Source: [Clostridium] asparagiforme DSM 15981 (lineage in GTDB: Bacteria > Bacillota > Clostridia > Lachnospirales > Lachnospiraceae). Taken from it: a stretch of 64,000 bases of DNA. Location: assembly GCA_025149125.1 (NCBI GenBank), contig CP102272.1, forward strand, positions 4,278,001-4,342,000, given 5' to 3'. The translations under genes were made by a program, and so were the position numbers. Below the pieces are notes generated by a model. That model ran no database searches and was not told the DNA's origin. It saw nothing but the letters and a program-made list of their open reading frames with translations. Below are positions 36,128 through 44,218 of the stretch, piece after piece. Within the stretch, counting starts at the first letter, position 1. Each line of letters opens with the position of its first letter.

Positions 36128-36814
36128 ATGCGAAAAAACAGAGTTTTAATCATCGACCATGATTTACAGACCTGCAAGGACATTAAGTACAACGTAGACA
36201 GCGAAATGACAGATGAGTATTATACCCTGACTGTCCGGGAAGGGCTGACGGAGCTGGCGAGTAAAGAATACGATTTAGTTATTCTCAACGCCTGTTTCCC
36301 CGAAAATGACGGCATGGAACTGCTAAAGACCCTGCGAGACTTAAAGCCCATGCCTATCTTGATTCTTTCCACATCATCGGCGTTGGCGGACAAATTGGAG
36401 GCATTCAAAGTAGGCGCTGACGACTATCTGACAAAGCCTTTTGAAACTGAGGAATGTCTAGCTCGTGTCTATGCCCTTCTGCGCCGTTTCTGTGATCTGA
36501 ACCACCTAAAAACGCGGGTCTATTCCATTGTAGCCCATGACGACCTGATAATAAAACGACATACCCGGCAAGCTCTGATAAGTGGACGACCGCTGGAACT
36601 GACCTACCGGGAATACGAATTACTCAACCTGTTTATGAGCCACCCGGAGCGCGTATATACCTTTGAACAGCTCTACGAACAGGTGTGGACCGAACCGTAC
36701 ATGGGCAATAAAAATAGCGTTGTATGTGAAATGAAACGCCTTCGGAAAAAGCTGGGTGACACCGATCCGATAGAAGCCGTCCGGGAGGTAGGCTATCGTT
36801 TTAAGAAAAAGTAA
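36128..36814 (+). CDS. OmpR-type response regulator with Asn at the phospho-acceptor site
   Basis: 228 residues. The receiver has D10/D12 and Lys in LTKPF, but the acceptor position reads VILNACFPEN (N54) instead of Asp. A winged-helix domain follows (LTYREYELLNLFMSHPERVYTF and VREVGYRFKKK). No kinase is adjacent. Tn1549-type elements often carry a regulator here. With Asn it is probably phosphorylation-independent, and it may control the element's own genes. Confidence 0.85.
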   Translation: MRKNRVLIIDHDLQTCKDIKYNVDSEMTDEYYTLTVREGLTELASKEYDLVILNACFPENDGMELLKTLRDLKPMPILILSTSSALADKLEAFKVGADDYLTKPFETEECLARVYALLRRFCDLNHLKTRVYSIVAHDDLIIKRHTRQALISGRPLELTYREYELLNLFMSHPERVYTFEQLYEQVWTEPYMGNKNSVVCEMKRLRKKLGDTDPIEAVREVGYRFKKK

Positions 36815-36972
36815 AAATCATGTCATCTATCGTCAGAAACAAACCGTGTTTTGACCCTGTACTAACCGTAACTTGACTTTTTCCCCCTTTATACTTGTCC
36901 CTATCAAGCAAAAAGGGGTAATGTGCCAATTAAGGACACTTATGCCATTCCCTGCAAGGTGGGGAATGACAG

Positions 36973-37464
36973 ATGGAAAGGGTCAAACGATACAAGAAAA
37001 TCAGAATCACCAGCAAAGTGCCGCAGCTCTCATTGGGAGAGTTACGGCGCTTTTTTCATCGACATTGGTCAGACAGCGACTATCACACGACGGAAAAATC
37101 AGGACGCAGCTACTATGACAACGGCCTCCCCCTGGCGGACGAGTACCTGGACCTTATTGTATCCGTCCCATCTGTGGAGGACAAGCTGTTCCAGAAGCTG
37201 GCCGAGGCTGAAGCGGACGCGGAACGCGCCAGAACCTGCGCCCTTCTGATGGTCCAGATCCGAAGCTGCCTGACACCAAAACAGTACCGTCGTCTGTGGC
37301 TGCTCTGTGTGGAGGGAATGAGCGTCGAGGCTATCGCTGCTATGGAGGGCGTGACCCACCAGAATGTCTCCAAGTCTATTATCAAGGCCAGAAAAAACTT
37401 CAAAAAAATTTTGGTAATAAGGGAAAACAGGGTGCGAAACCGCCTGCAAAAACGTGAAGAGTGA
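36973..37464 (+). CDS. Sigma-70-like factor of the element
   Basis: 163 residues, start behind AAGGTGGGG. The C-terminal region 4-like helix-turn-helix is CLTPKQYRRLWLLCVEGMSVEAIAAMEGVTHQNVSKSI. The N-terminus differs from housekeeping sigma factors. It resembles the regulators upstream of xis and int in Tn916/Tn1549 (ORF7-like), which control excision and transfer. Confidence 0.8.
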   Translation: MERVKRYKKIRITSKVPQLSLGELRRFFHRHWSDSDYHTTEKSGRSYYDNGLPLADEYLDLIVSVPSVEDKLFQKLAEAEADAERARTCALLMVQIRSCLTPKQYRRLWLLCVEGMSVEAIAAMEGVTHQNVSKSIIKARKNFKKILVIRENRVRNRLQKREE

Positions 37465-37932
37465 AGGACATGCTTTCCCAGTTCTTCCCTGAACCATGAC
37501 AACTGAATATACGGTATTGCAGGCACAAAACCCGCGTGATAGCGGCATAAGGCACGACGCCAAGACAACAGCTTTAAGGAGGTGAAGGACAAGCTGTTCG
37601 AGCGATCAACGTAAGCCTTAGACCCGGTGAGGCACACCGGGCGCGATGACAGCGCGGGGGATAATGACACTTCCTCACGGCTCCCTAAAGACTTGGGGGG
37701 AACCCTGCGGCGCACGTTACAAACGACGCTGTGGAGTTATGACAGCCTCGCCAGAGGCGGCCTGCAATATCCCCTTGCGCCAATTCCGGCGCACCGCTGG
37801 GGGGCGTGGCAAATACAGCGAGAATAAATTTTTCATATAGAACAAAGGCAGCCGCACCGACTTGTGCCGTTATGTTACGACGGCTCTGACCATATCAGTG
37901 CGGCTTTCTCTTTTTCTGAAGGAGGCTACATT
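37465..37932. other. Structured intergenic region before xis
   Basis: No convincing gene in 468 bp. Tandem hairpins occur around 37624-37660 (CCCGGTGAGGCACACCGGG, then GCGCGATGACAGCGCG), with GC-rich sequence up to 37815. In Tn916 the equivalent region carries transcription-attenuation controls; a similar role here is inference. Confidence 0.45.
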
Positions 37933-38133
37933 ATGAATACTGATGTACCCATCTGGGAGAAATATACATTGACGATTGAAGAAGCGTCAAAATACTTTCG
38001 CATTGGCGAAAATAAGCTGCGCAAACTTGCTGAAGAAAATCCAAGTGCTGGCTGGGTCATTCTGAACGGAAACCGGATTCAGATTAAACGGAAGCACTTT
38101 GAAAAAATAATAGATGGACTGGACGTGATATAA
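37933..38133 (+). CDS. xis: Excisionase (Tn916 Xis family)
   Basis: 66 residues from ATG 37933, behind GGAGG; the longer frame from 37864 lacks an [23 protein letters not shown] followed by [12 protein letters not shown] is nearly the Tn916 Xis sequence, a winged-helix protein that bends the ends for excision. It is followed 79 bp later by int. Confidence 0.95.
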   Translation: MNTDVPIWEKYTLTIEEASKYFRIGENKLRKLAEENPSAGWVILNGNRIQIKRKHFEKIIDGLDVI

Positions 38134-38212
38134 ATGCAGACGGGCCTTGCATGTGCTATAATCTTTGTAGCATATCAAAGGCTCTATCCGTCATGAAAGG
38201 AGCATGACGAAT

Positions 38213-39424
38213 ATGTCAGAGAAAAGACGAGACAGCAAAAACCGTATTTTGCAGTCTGGAGAGAGCCAGCGACCAGATGGAAGATACCAATATAAATATA
38301 CTAACGCTTTTGGAGAACCGAAATTTGTTTACTCATGGAAGCTGGTCCCCACGGACAAAATTCCTGCCGGAAAACGGGCTGACCTTTCACTTCGTGAAAA
38401 AATTAAGCAGATACAGAAGGACCTTGACGACGGCATAGACACCATCGGCAAGAAAATGACGGTCTGCCAGCTTTATGCCAAGTATATCCGGCAACGGGGA
38501 AACGTGAAGAGGGGAACCAAAAAAGGACGCAAACAGCTCATGAACCTTCTTTCTGAGGATAAGCTGGGGGCGGCCAGCATTGAAAATGTGAAGCTGTCCG
38601 ACGCTAAAGAATTGGCGCTGCGTATGCAGGAAAAAGGGATTGCCTTCAATACTATTAGCAATCACAAGCGTTCCCTGAAAGCTGCCTTTTTCCTAGCGGT
38701 CCAAGACGACTGTCTGCGTAAAAATCCGTTTGATTTCAACATCAACGAGGTATTGAACGATGACACGGAACTCAAGGTGCCGCTCTCCCCGGAGCAGGAA
38801 AAAGAACTCCTGAACTTCATACAGGAGGATAAGGTCTATCAGAAGTATTACGACGAGATCGTTATCCTGCTGGAAACAGGGCTTCGTGTCTCCGAGCTTT
38901 GCGGGCTGACCGATACCGACTTAGATTTTGAAAAAGGCTATGTCAAAGTAGATCATCAGCTTTTACGGAGCGCAGAGGACGGCTTCTACATTGAGACACC
39001 CAAGACGGAAAGCGGCATCAGGCAAATACCAATGACCGCAGCCGCCAGCGAAGCGTTCAAGCGTGTCCTGAAGAACCGCAAGGGTGCTAAACCTATTATC
39101 ATTGATGGATACGCGCATTTTCTGTTCCTGAACCGGGACGGCCTGCCAAAAACGGCGGCAAACTACGATGCCATGTTCAAGTGCCTGTTGAAGAAGTACA
39201 ACAAGTGCCATGAGGCACCGCTGCCGAAGGTAATGACCCCTCACACCATGAGACATACATTCTGCACGAAGAAAGCCAATGCAGGCATGAACCCCAAGGC
39301 GCTGCAATACATCATGGGTCACGCAAACATCGTCATGACGCTCAACTATTATGCCCACGCCAATTTCGATTCGGCCAAGGCAGAAATGGACCGCCTGGAC
39401 ACTGGAATGGACGTTGCAGCATAG
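38213..39424 (+). CDS. int: Tyrosine integrase (Tn916/Tn1549 Int family)
   Basis: 403 residues from ATG 38213, behind AAAGGAG. The N-terminal arm-binding domain begins SEKRRDSKNRILQSGESQRPDGRYQYKY. The catalytic domain has Arg in LLETGLRVSELCGL, HTMRHTF (HxxR), GHANI and the nucleophile Tyr in LNYYAHANFD. All catalytic residues are present, so integration and excision should be possible. The stop codon overlaps the right arm-type sites. Confidence 0.96.
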   Translation: MSEKRRDSKNRILQSGESQRPDGRYQYKYTNAFGEPKFVYSWKLVPTDKIPAGKRADLSLREKIKQIQKDLDDGIDTIGKKMTVCQLYAKYIRQRGNVKRGTKKGRKQLMNLLSEDKLGAASIENVKLSDAKELALRMQEKGIAFNTISNHKRSLKAAFFLAVQDDCLRKNPFDFNINEVLNDDTELKVPLSPEQEKELLNFIQEDKVYQKYYDEIVILLETGLRVSELCGLTDTDLDFEKGYVKVDHQLLRSAEDGFYIETPKTESGIRQIPMTAAASEAFKRVLKNRKGAKPIIIDGYAHFLFLNRDGLPKTAANYDAMFKCLLKKYNKCHEAPLPKVMTPHTMRHTFCTKKANAGMNPKALQYIMGHANIVMTLNYYAHANFDSAKAEMDRLDTGMDVAA

Positions 39425-39460
39425 TAGTAAGATTGTGTTTTACTACTCAATCTACTACTT
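39422..39460. other. Right arm-type Int binding sites (DR2-like)
   Basis: AGTAGTAAGATT, TTTACTACTCA and ATCTACTAC lie together just after int. They resemble the pair at the left end (22581-22602). The element end lies beyond, between about 39470 and 39620. Confidence 0.6.
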
Positions 39461-39627
39461 TTCAGAGCAAAGACATGAGCGGTTATGGGGGTATATGTGA
39501 GGTTCTTCCAATACACAGTAAGCCGGGAAAGCCCGGAGTTACGGGCTATACCGGCATTTAAGAAGAAATAAAGAGATAATCAAAAATCTATTCAGATATT
39601 ACCCTATACTTAAAAGATGACTTTTTT

Positions 39628-40788
39628 CTAAGATGCTGTAACAGGGATTTGGGACGACGCTGATGGGATTTCAATGATGAAAGCAGTGCGTCCATTACCG
39701 CTTTCAGCCTTTATCTGTCCGCCGTGCAGTACAATAATATTTTTTGCAATCGCAAGCCCCAAGCCGGAGCCTCCTGTTTCGCTTAATCTGGCACTACTTA
39801 AACGGCAGAATTTATCAAAAATTACATTAAGCTTATCCTCCGGAATTTCCCCATCATTTTCAAATTGAATCACCGTCCATTCTGAAAGCTCTCTGGCTGA
39901 TACTTTGATAACGCTGTTTTCCGCACTATAAGAAATGGCATTTTTCAGGATATTATTAAACACTCTTGCCAGCTTATCAGAGTCTCCATATACAGATATG
40001 TCCTCATCTACATGGTTCTCTATGATTTTTCCACATGCATTCAACTGCGGATACAACTCATCGGAAATCTGAGCAATCATATAGAAAAGATCAACCTTTG
40101 TCTTATGAAGCGGAAGAGATTCTGAGTGGCTGCGGGTAATCTCAAAAAACTCATTCACCAGCGTCCTGAGCCGGTTCGCCTTTTCCCATGCAGTATGGAT
40201 ATATTTTGCTTTCTCCTCATCGGGCATATCCGGTGTTTCATCTAAAAGGCTGAGATATCCGATCACAGATGTCAGTGGGGTCTTGATATCATGGGCCAGG
40301 TATACTACCAGATCATTCTTCTGCTGCTCTGCCCTCTTAGCCTTATCCGCCCGTTCTGCAAGTGTCCGCTTTACATCGGCCAATTTATGCTCCACACTCT
40401 CCAGTTCCGGAGACAGGGAAATCGCTGCTCTTTCTTCCATAAGCTTGTCAATCCCTGTTACTACTTCATCAAAATATCGTTTATATGTGTCCAACAGCAT
40501 ATGAAACAGCAAAAATACAAATATGATTATGATCAATGTAAGAATAAACTGCATATTGGCAGTCACTATCCTGAAATATATCAAATCAGCTTCCTGTTCA
40601 CTGATTGAAGGGCTGCGTGCAATCCACCCAACAATGGCATCTGCTAAGTGTCCGCGCGTCAGCATCCGCAGACCAAAGACTGCAGCAACTGCTCCCACTG
40701 TAATCAACAATCCTCGGATAAACGTAATACGGCCCAGCTTTGAATAGTTATACTTTGGTTTTTTATATCTCCCCAATTTTATATCCAA
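39628..40788 (-). CDS. VanS-like sensor histidine kinase
   Basis: 386 residues. Two transmembrane helices (about 25-43 and 92-115) flank a short extracellular loop. Kinase motifs: H-box LAHDIKTPLTSVIGYLS, N-box FNNILKNAISYS and GGSGLGLAIAKN, as in VanS and related vancomycin-type sensors. It overlaps its response regulator by 26 bp. Its stop lies only about 160 bp from the transposon integrase. No vanG/E-type ligase or racemase gene is in the window. Confidence 0.85.
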   Translation of the reverse strand: MDIKLGRYKKPKYNYSKLGRITFIRGLLITVGAVAAVFGLRMLTRGHLADAIVGWIARSPSISEQEADLIYFRIVTANMQFILTLIIIIFVFLLFHMLLDTYKRYFDEVVTGIDKLMEERAAISLSPELESVEHKLADVKRTLAERADKAKRAEQQKNDLVVYLAHDIKTPLTSVIGYLSLLDETPDMPDEEKAKYIHTAWEKANRLRTLVNEFFEITRSHSESLPLHKTKVDLFYMIAQISDELYPQLNACGKIIENHVDEDISVYGDSDKLARVFNNILKNAISYSAENSVIKVSARELSEWTVIQFENDGEIPEDKLNVIFDKFCRLSSARLSETGGSGLGLAIAKNIIVLHGGQIKAESGNGRTAFIIEIPSASSQIPVTAS

Positions 40789-41470
40789 CCCCCCATACCG
40801 TTTTTATATATCTGGGATTTTCCCCGGTATCCTTCATCTTCTCGCGGAGATGGCGGATGTGTACGGTAATCGTATTATTACTCTTGTTATAATATTCTTC
40901 CTGCCAGATTTCATGGAATAATTCTTCGGCACTGACAACACTGCATCTGCGCTCTAAAAGAATCCTTAATATGGAGAATTCCGTAGGAGTCAGTGACAAC
41001 GCCTCTCCATTAAGCCGGCATTCATATGTCTTAATGTTCATCGTCAATCCGGCATATTGAAAGACTTCATCCGCTGCCGGAACCGCTGCGCCCACATTAT
41101 ATTTCTTGTAACGGCGAAGCTGGGCCTTTACCCTCGCTACCAGTTCAAGGGGCAGAAATGGTTTTGTTATATAATCATCTGCGCCGAGTGTAAGCCCGGT
41201 AATTTTATCCGTCTCCCCGTCCTTTGCCGAAAGCATGATTACCGGATATGTGTACTCCTTGCTTCGTATGGACTGGCATATCGAAAGTCCGCTGATATCC
41301 GGAAGCATAATATCCAATATAGCCAGATCAAAGTCTGTACTCCCAATACAGACAAGCGCTTCCTCCCCTGAATAAAACTTATATACATCCATATTTTCAT
41401 TTTGAAGATACACTTCGATCAGATCCGCAATTTCTTTCTCATCATCAACAACAAGTATTTTTTCAAGCAA
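40763..41470 (-). CDS. VanR-like OmpR-family response regulator
   Basis: 235 residues from TTG 41470, 8 nt after AAAGGGG; the nearby ATG is out of frame. The receiver domain has DDEKE, acceptor D53 in ILDIMLPD and Lys in ITKPF. The winged-helix C-terminus has LTPTEFSILRILL and TVWGVGYKIGE. It pairs with the VanS-like kinase. Targets are unknown; the pair may sense wall stress without van genes. Confidence 0.88.
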   Translation of the reverse strand: MLEKILVVDDEKEIADLIEVYLQNENMDVYKFYSGEEALVCIGSTDFDLAILDIMLPDISGLSICQSIRSKEYTYPVIMLSAKDGETDKITGLTLGADDYITKPFLPLELVARVKAQLRRYKKYNVGAAVPAADEVFQYAGLTMNIKTYECRLNGEALSLTPTEFSILRILLERRCSVVSAEELFHEIWQEEYYNKSNNTITVHIRHLREKMKDTGENPRYIKTVWGVGYKIGEI

Positions 41471-41658
41471 AGCATGACACCCCTTTCAGATTAAATCATA
41501 TACATTATACCGGATCCATAACACTAATGTGTTTATATATAATGGATAAATGATTAATTATTTCCTAAGATACACATAATTTCCATTTTTATTTCTGTTG
41601 GAGAAATCTGATACTCAGGCTCGCAAACTGTTTGGCTGGAGCCTTAGTTTATAAAAAG

Positions 41659-41692
41659 AAAAAAGCGGCTTGAAAATCAATTCAAAACCGCT
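41659..41692 (-). terminator. Intrinsic terminator
   Basis: Arms AGCGG (41664-41668) and CCGCT (41688-41692), with extra pairing between TTTTGAA and TTTTCAA-like stretches, then TTTTTTC on the minus strand. It follows the ABC-ATPase remnant. Confidence 0.65.
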
Positions 41693-41734
41693 GGTAGAAT
41701 TCGCATTTATGTTTTAAAAGCTTTGTAAAATTTT

Positions 41735-41902
41735 CATGCGCCGATTCCCTCATCAGCAGCAGAAAATTTTAAGTTTGCATCCTCAATTTTTTCACAGCCG
41801 CTTTTAGATTTTGCCTGTTCCACAGTTCCGTAAAACACGGTTTTACCCCTTTTTCAAAATACAGATCTCGTCACAGAGGGCTTCCAATTCCTCCATAAAC
41901 CT
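41735..41902 (-). pseudogene. C-terminal remnant of an ABC transporter ATPase, frameshifted
   Basis: The minus strand encodes FMEELEALCDEICILKKG and then, one base out of frame at a GGGG run, KTVFYGTVEQAKSKSGCEKIED and an ADEGIGA end. This matches the end of ABC-2-type ATPases (HxMEExExLCDxIxILxKG..GT). Everything upstream is missing, cut where the island-associated DNA begins. Confidence 0.65.
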
Positions 41903-41923
41903 CGATCTGCCACTCTGTCATTT

Positions 41924-42160
41924 TTAACGTTTTGACGGCTTATAAGCTAACAGATTTAATTCCTCCAGTGTATGATTATAACGCTCCAGAACCGATTCGA
42001 TCACTCCCGGCCAGTACCCTCCGCGGTCCAAAAGATAAGGTTCCCCATCCCTTAGCCTGGCCCTCGGAAACGCATCCTTTACCGCCTCCTGGTGAGCCGG
42101 CAGAGAAAGAGCAATCCCTATACCAGGGCTTGCTGTCCGGCGCAAATAAGTCTTAAACAT
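41924..42160 (-). CDS. Small ArdA-like (antirestriction N-terminus) protein
   Basis: 78 residues: MFKTYLRRTASPGIGIALSL, then PAHQEAVKDAFPRARL and YNHTLEELNLLAYK. The pattern resembles the N-terminal part of Firmicutes ArdA-like proteins, but the acidic C-terminal part is missing, so it is probably a truncated remnant. A shorter homologue of 38 codons lies at 56495-56611 in the same position relative to the repeat at the other end of the island. Confidence in the family is low. Confidence 0.45.
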   Translation of the reverse strand: MFKTYLRRTASPGIGIALSLPAHQEAVKDAFPRARLRDGEPYLLDRGGYWPGVIESVLERYNHTLEELNLLAYKPSKR

Positions 42161-42464
42161 CTAAATTCCCCTCCCTGTCCTTTCACATTTAGCCGTTTCT
42201 ATTTTTGATACTCTATTAAAAAAGGCCAGCTATTTTTTGATCTGGCTGACCTGAAATTTTACCTCATATCCTCTTTTTCCTGTCTCGCATCTATGAAAAG
42301 GCAAGAAAATCGGGGTAAAAACGGCCATTGGGGGGCCGATTTTTTCCTCGATTTTCCGTCAAAAACTACTACATCTTGTGGTTTAGCCTCTTCATTTTCC
42401 TTCTGGAGTACAATTCCGCATCATTATTACCACCTCGACATTTGTTGAGTGGGTGATAATGATG
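42120..42464. repeat. Long direct repeat, distal copy
   Basis: About 330 bp, roughly 85% identical by eye to 56570-56892. On the minus strand the order is the rlmD-tail att sequence, an ACCACAAGAT..GTGGT-like hairpin, a terminator (42218-42251, GGTCAGCCA / AGCTGGCC, then TTTTTT) and the start of an MFK-YL small ORF. The two copies bracket the whole defence region. Confidence 0.85.
42414..42464 (-). other. Attachment-like site 4 (distal end)
   Basis: The minus strand carries CGAGGTGGTAATAATGATG and then CGGAATTGT, which recreates the RlmD tail VEVVIMMRNC and ends TGA. The other side is CATTATCACCCACTCAACAA. The two sides form a 46-bp imperfect palindrome (42419-42464). Confidence 0.75.
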
Positions 42465-42539
42465 CACACATGTAAGATACTCTATTCCAATATCTGCAAA
42501 ATCCGCCTTTTCTCAAATATCGTAATATCACCACACCTA

Positions 42540-43931
42540 TTAATTCGTAAAGTAGAATGATGGGGAATAGGTACAACTATTCCTCTGCTCAAAATCATAT
42601 TCATATAAAATACATTTGCCAAACCCCATTGAATTTTGACCCAGAAAAAACATCAACGCATTTGGTGCAGACGCAAATATATGTAAGACTGCCCGACGCT
42701 CTGCCAGATTCCGTCCGCCAATCGCTTCATAAATTGAATTAGCCAAGAGGGCGGCATGTGTGCCATCTTGTACCGAAAAATTGGTGGCGCCATTTTCCTC
42801 CAACGTGCAGTCAATCAAACGCCCGATCGGTATATGACTTTCCTCAACATAATTTATCACGTAATTACGTATGTTTCGAGTAACGTTTAATATTAGCGCT
42901 GTATCATACTTATTTTCAACAGGACCTGAATCTGAAATTTTCCAATTCGGATATTTTCTTCCCGGTGCGAGCTTCACATTCCATAGTACAGTTCCATGAG
43001 CAGATGTTTTTTGTACCGGAAAGATATTAATCCCCACCTTACTGTTCAGTATTCTGCCAGCAGCAAAAGCAATGCTACAATGTGTAACTAAAAATAATTG
43101 ATAGGCATGTTTCTTATCTGTATTGGTTCGTAAAAACGATTCCAATTTTTCATAAATGTCCCTATTCCAATCGAGGTTTTCTTTAAACTCACGGTCTTTA
43201 AAATTATCAGTCAATGATAAACAGCTTTCCGCTTCTTCCTCCAATTTTATTTCGCTAGAAGAGAAACTTACAATCCCGATCGATATTCTTTCGGGGATGT
43301 ACTGATCGGCAAGAAGAATGACGCGCTTATCTAATTCTTCATCAAATTCTTTCCTTGAAACACCTTTCCCATGCGTGGAAGAAATCAATTGATCACTTTC
43401 CATTGCTAACGCAATGAATCGTACCTGTTCATATGAACTCGCATAATGTCTAAGTGAAATATACTTAAACAAAGAGGCTATCACAATTTTTTGCAGTGCC
43501 TCAGTATCGCAAGGCAGATGTGAAAATGTGATTTCTCTTCCTTTCACTATATTGACATCAAATCCCTTCAGAGAATCTTGCGCTTTTGTATCCAACTGTC
43601 CATGCTGAAGTTTGTCTATAGAATTAATAAAGGTTCGTGTCGCCTCATCGCATTGACCAATTAAATAAAGTTCAAAACTCGTTGCCCCCACATTATCATA
43701 AATCAGATCTATTAACCATTTTTTTATTGCGCTTTTGTTAAAAGTATTGATCGTTGACTTAACTTGAATGCTTTTGATGATTACAAGATTTGCCTCTAAC
43801 GCAATGTCGACCTTATCATTTTTAGAATCTAACTCAATATAAATTCTATCCCAGCCTTCATGGCATAAAGCCTCAAGAACGGTAGCAAACCCTTGATATA
43901 TAAATCCTCGTAATGCCTCTTTTCCTCCCAT
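42540..43931 (-). CDS. Cap4-like nuclease-SAVED protein (defence effector)
   Basis: 463 residues. The N-terminal ~200 residues fit a Cap4/DUF4297-type PD-(D/E)xK nuclease: GFIYQGFATVLEAL, E33, VDIAL (D42) and SIQVKS (K58). The C-terminal part (about 265-463) fits a SAVED domain, the cyclic-oligonucleotide sensor: AYQLFLVTHCSIAFAAGRIL, NVTRNIRNYV and HIFASAPNALMFFLGQ. In CBASS such proteins cut DNA when a CD-NTase makes the signal. No CD-NTase or ancillary gene is present in this cassette or the window. It is the only gene between sites 3 and 4. Confidence 0.8.
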   Translation of the reverse strand: MGGKEALRGFIYQGFATVLEALCHEGWDRIYIELDSKNDKVDIALEANLVIIKSIQVKSTINTFNKSAIKKWLIDLIYDNVGATSFELYLIGQCDEATRTFINSIDKLQHGQLDTKAQDSLKGFDVNIVKGREITFSHLPCDTEALQKIVIASLFKYISLRHYASSYEQVRFIALAMESDQLISSTHGKGVSRKEFDEELDKRVILLADQYIPERISIGIVSFSSSEIKLEEEAESCLSLTDNFKDREFKENLDWNRDIYEKLESFLRTNTDKKHAYQLFLVTHCSIAFAAGRILNSKVGINIFPVQKTSAHGTVLWNVKLAPGRKYPNWKISDSGPVENKYDTALILNVTRNIRNYVINYVEESHIPIGRLIDCTLEENGATNFSVQDGTHAALLANSIYEAIGGRNLAERRAVLHIFASAPNALMFFLGQNSMGFGKCILYEYDFEQRNSCTYSPSFYFTN

Positions 43932-44110
43932 AATATCATCCCTTTCTCAATCCTACGCGCTTCTGCTACTATCTCTACGACGTCTCTCCCTTTTCAAAGC
44001 CGTTATGTACCTGGGACACTGGGATATTCAAACCATCATGAACCCTTACGTTTTCAATAAAGTACGGTTGTTTACCTGCCACTCCAATAAGCGTAACATT
44101 TTATCGTTTA

Positions 44111-44158
44111 TTCCGCATTATTATTGCTACCTCGATATTTGTTGAGTGGATAATAATG
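44111..44158 (-). other. Attachment-like site 3
   Basis: A more diverged copy: the minus strand reads ATATCGAGGTAGCAATAATA, then ATGCGGAATAAACGATAA, which still encodes IEVAIIMRNKR and a stop. The other side has ATTATTATCCACTCAACAA, so the palindrome is kept. Sequence after it does not match the other sites. Confidence 0.65.
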
Positions 44159-44218
44159 ACGACGGGATGGCATAATTCTCCCCAAGCGGGAACTAAATAA
44201 TCCTCTTTACGCGTCATT

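Larger units (their letters stand above)
22510..39500 (+). mobile_element. Tn1549/Tn916-family integrative element with internal deletion (ends approximate)
   Basis: Gene order parB-like, replication/HTH, PcfB-like, coupling-protein start, helicase end, DUF3849-like, mobC, CD1845-like and relaxase, then cargo, response regulator, sigma factor, xis and int, as in Tn1549-type elements. Arm-type integrase sites lie at both ends (22581-22602 and 39422-39460). Exact ends are not readable; Tn916-type elements leave no long target duplication. The conjugation block between the coupling protein and the helicase is missing, so it should not transfer by itself. Confidence 0.85.

Noticed and set aside
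39628..41470. A van resistance operon
   Set aside because: Only VanR/VanS-like regulators are present. No ligase, racemase or dipeptidase gene occurs on either side in the window.
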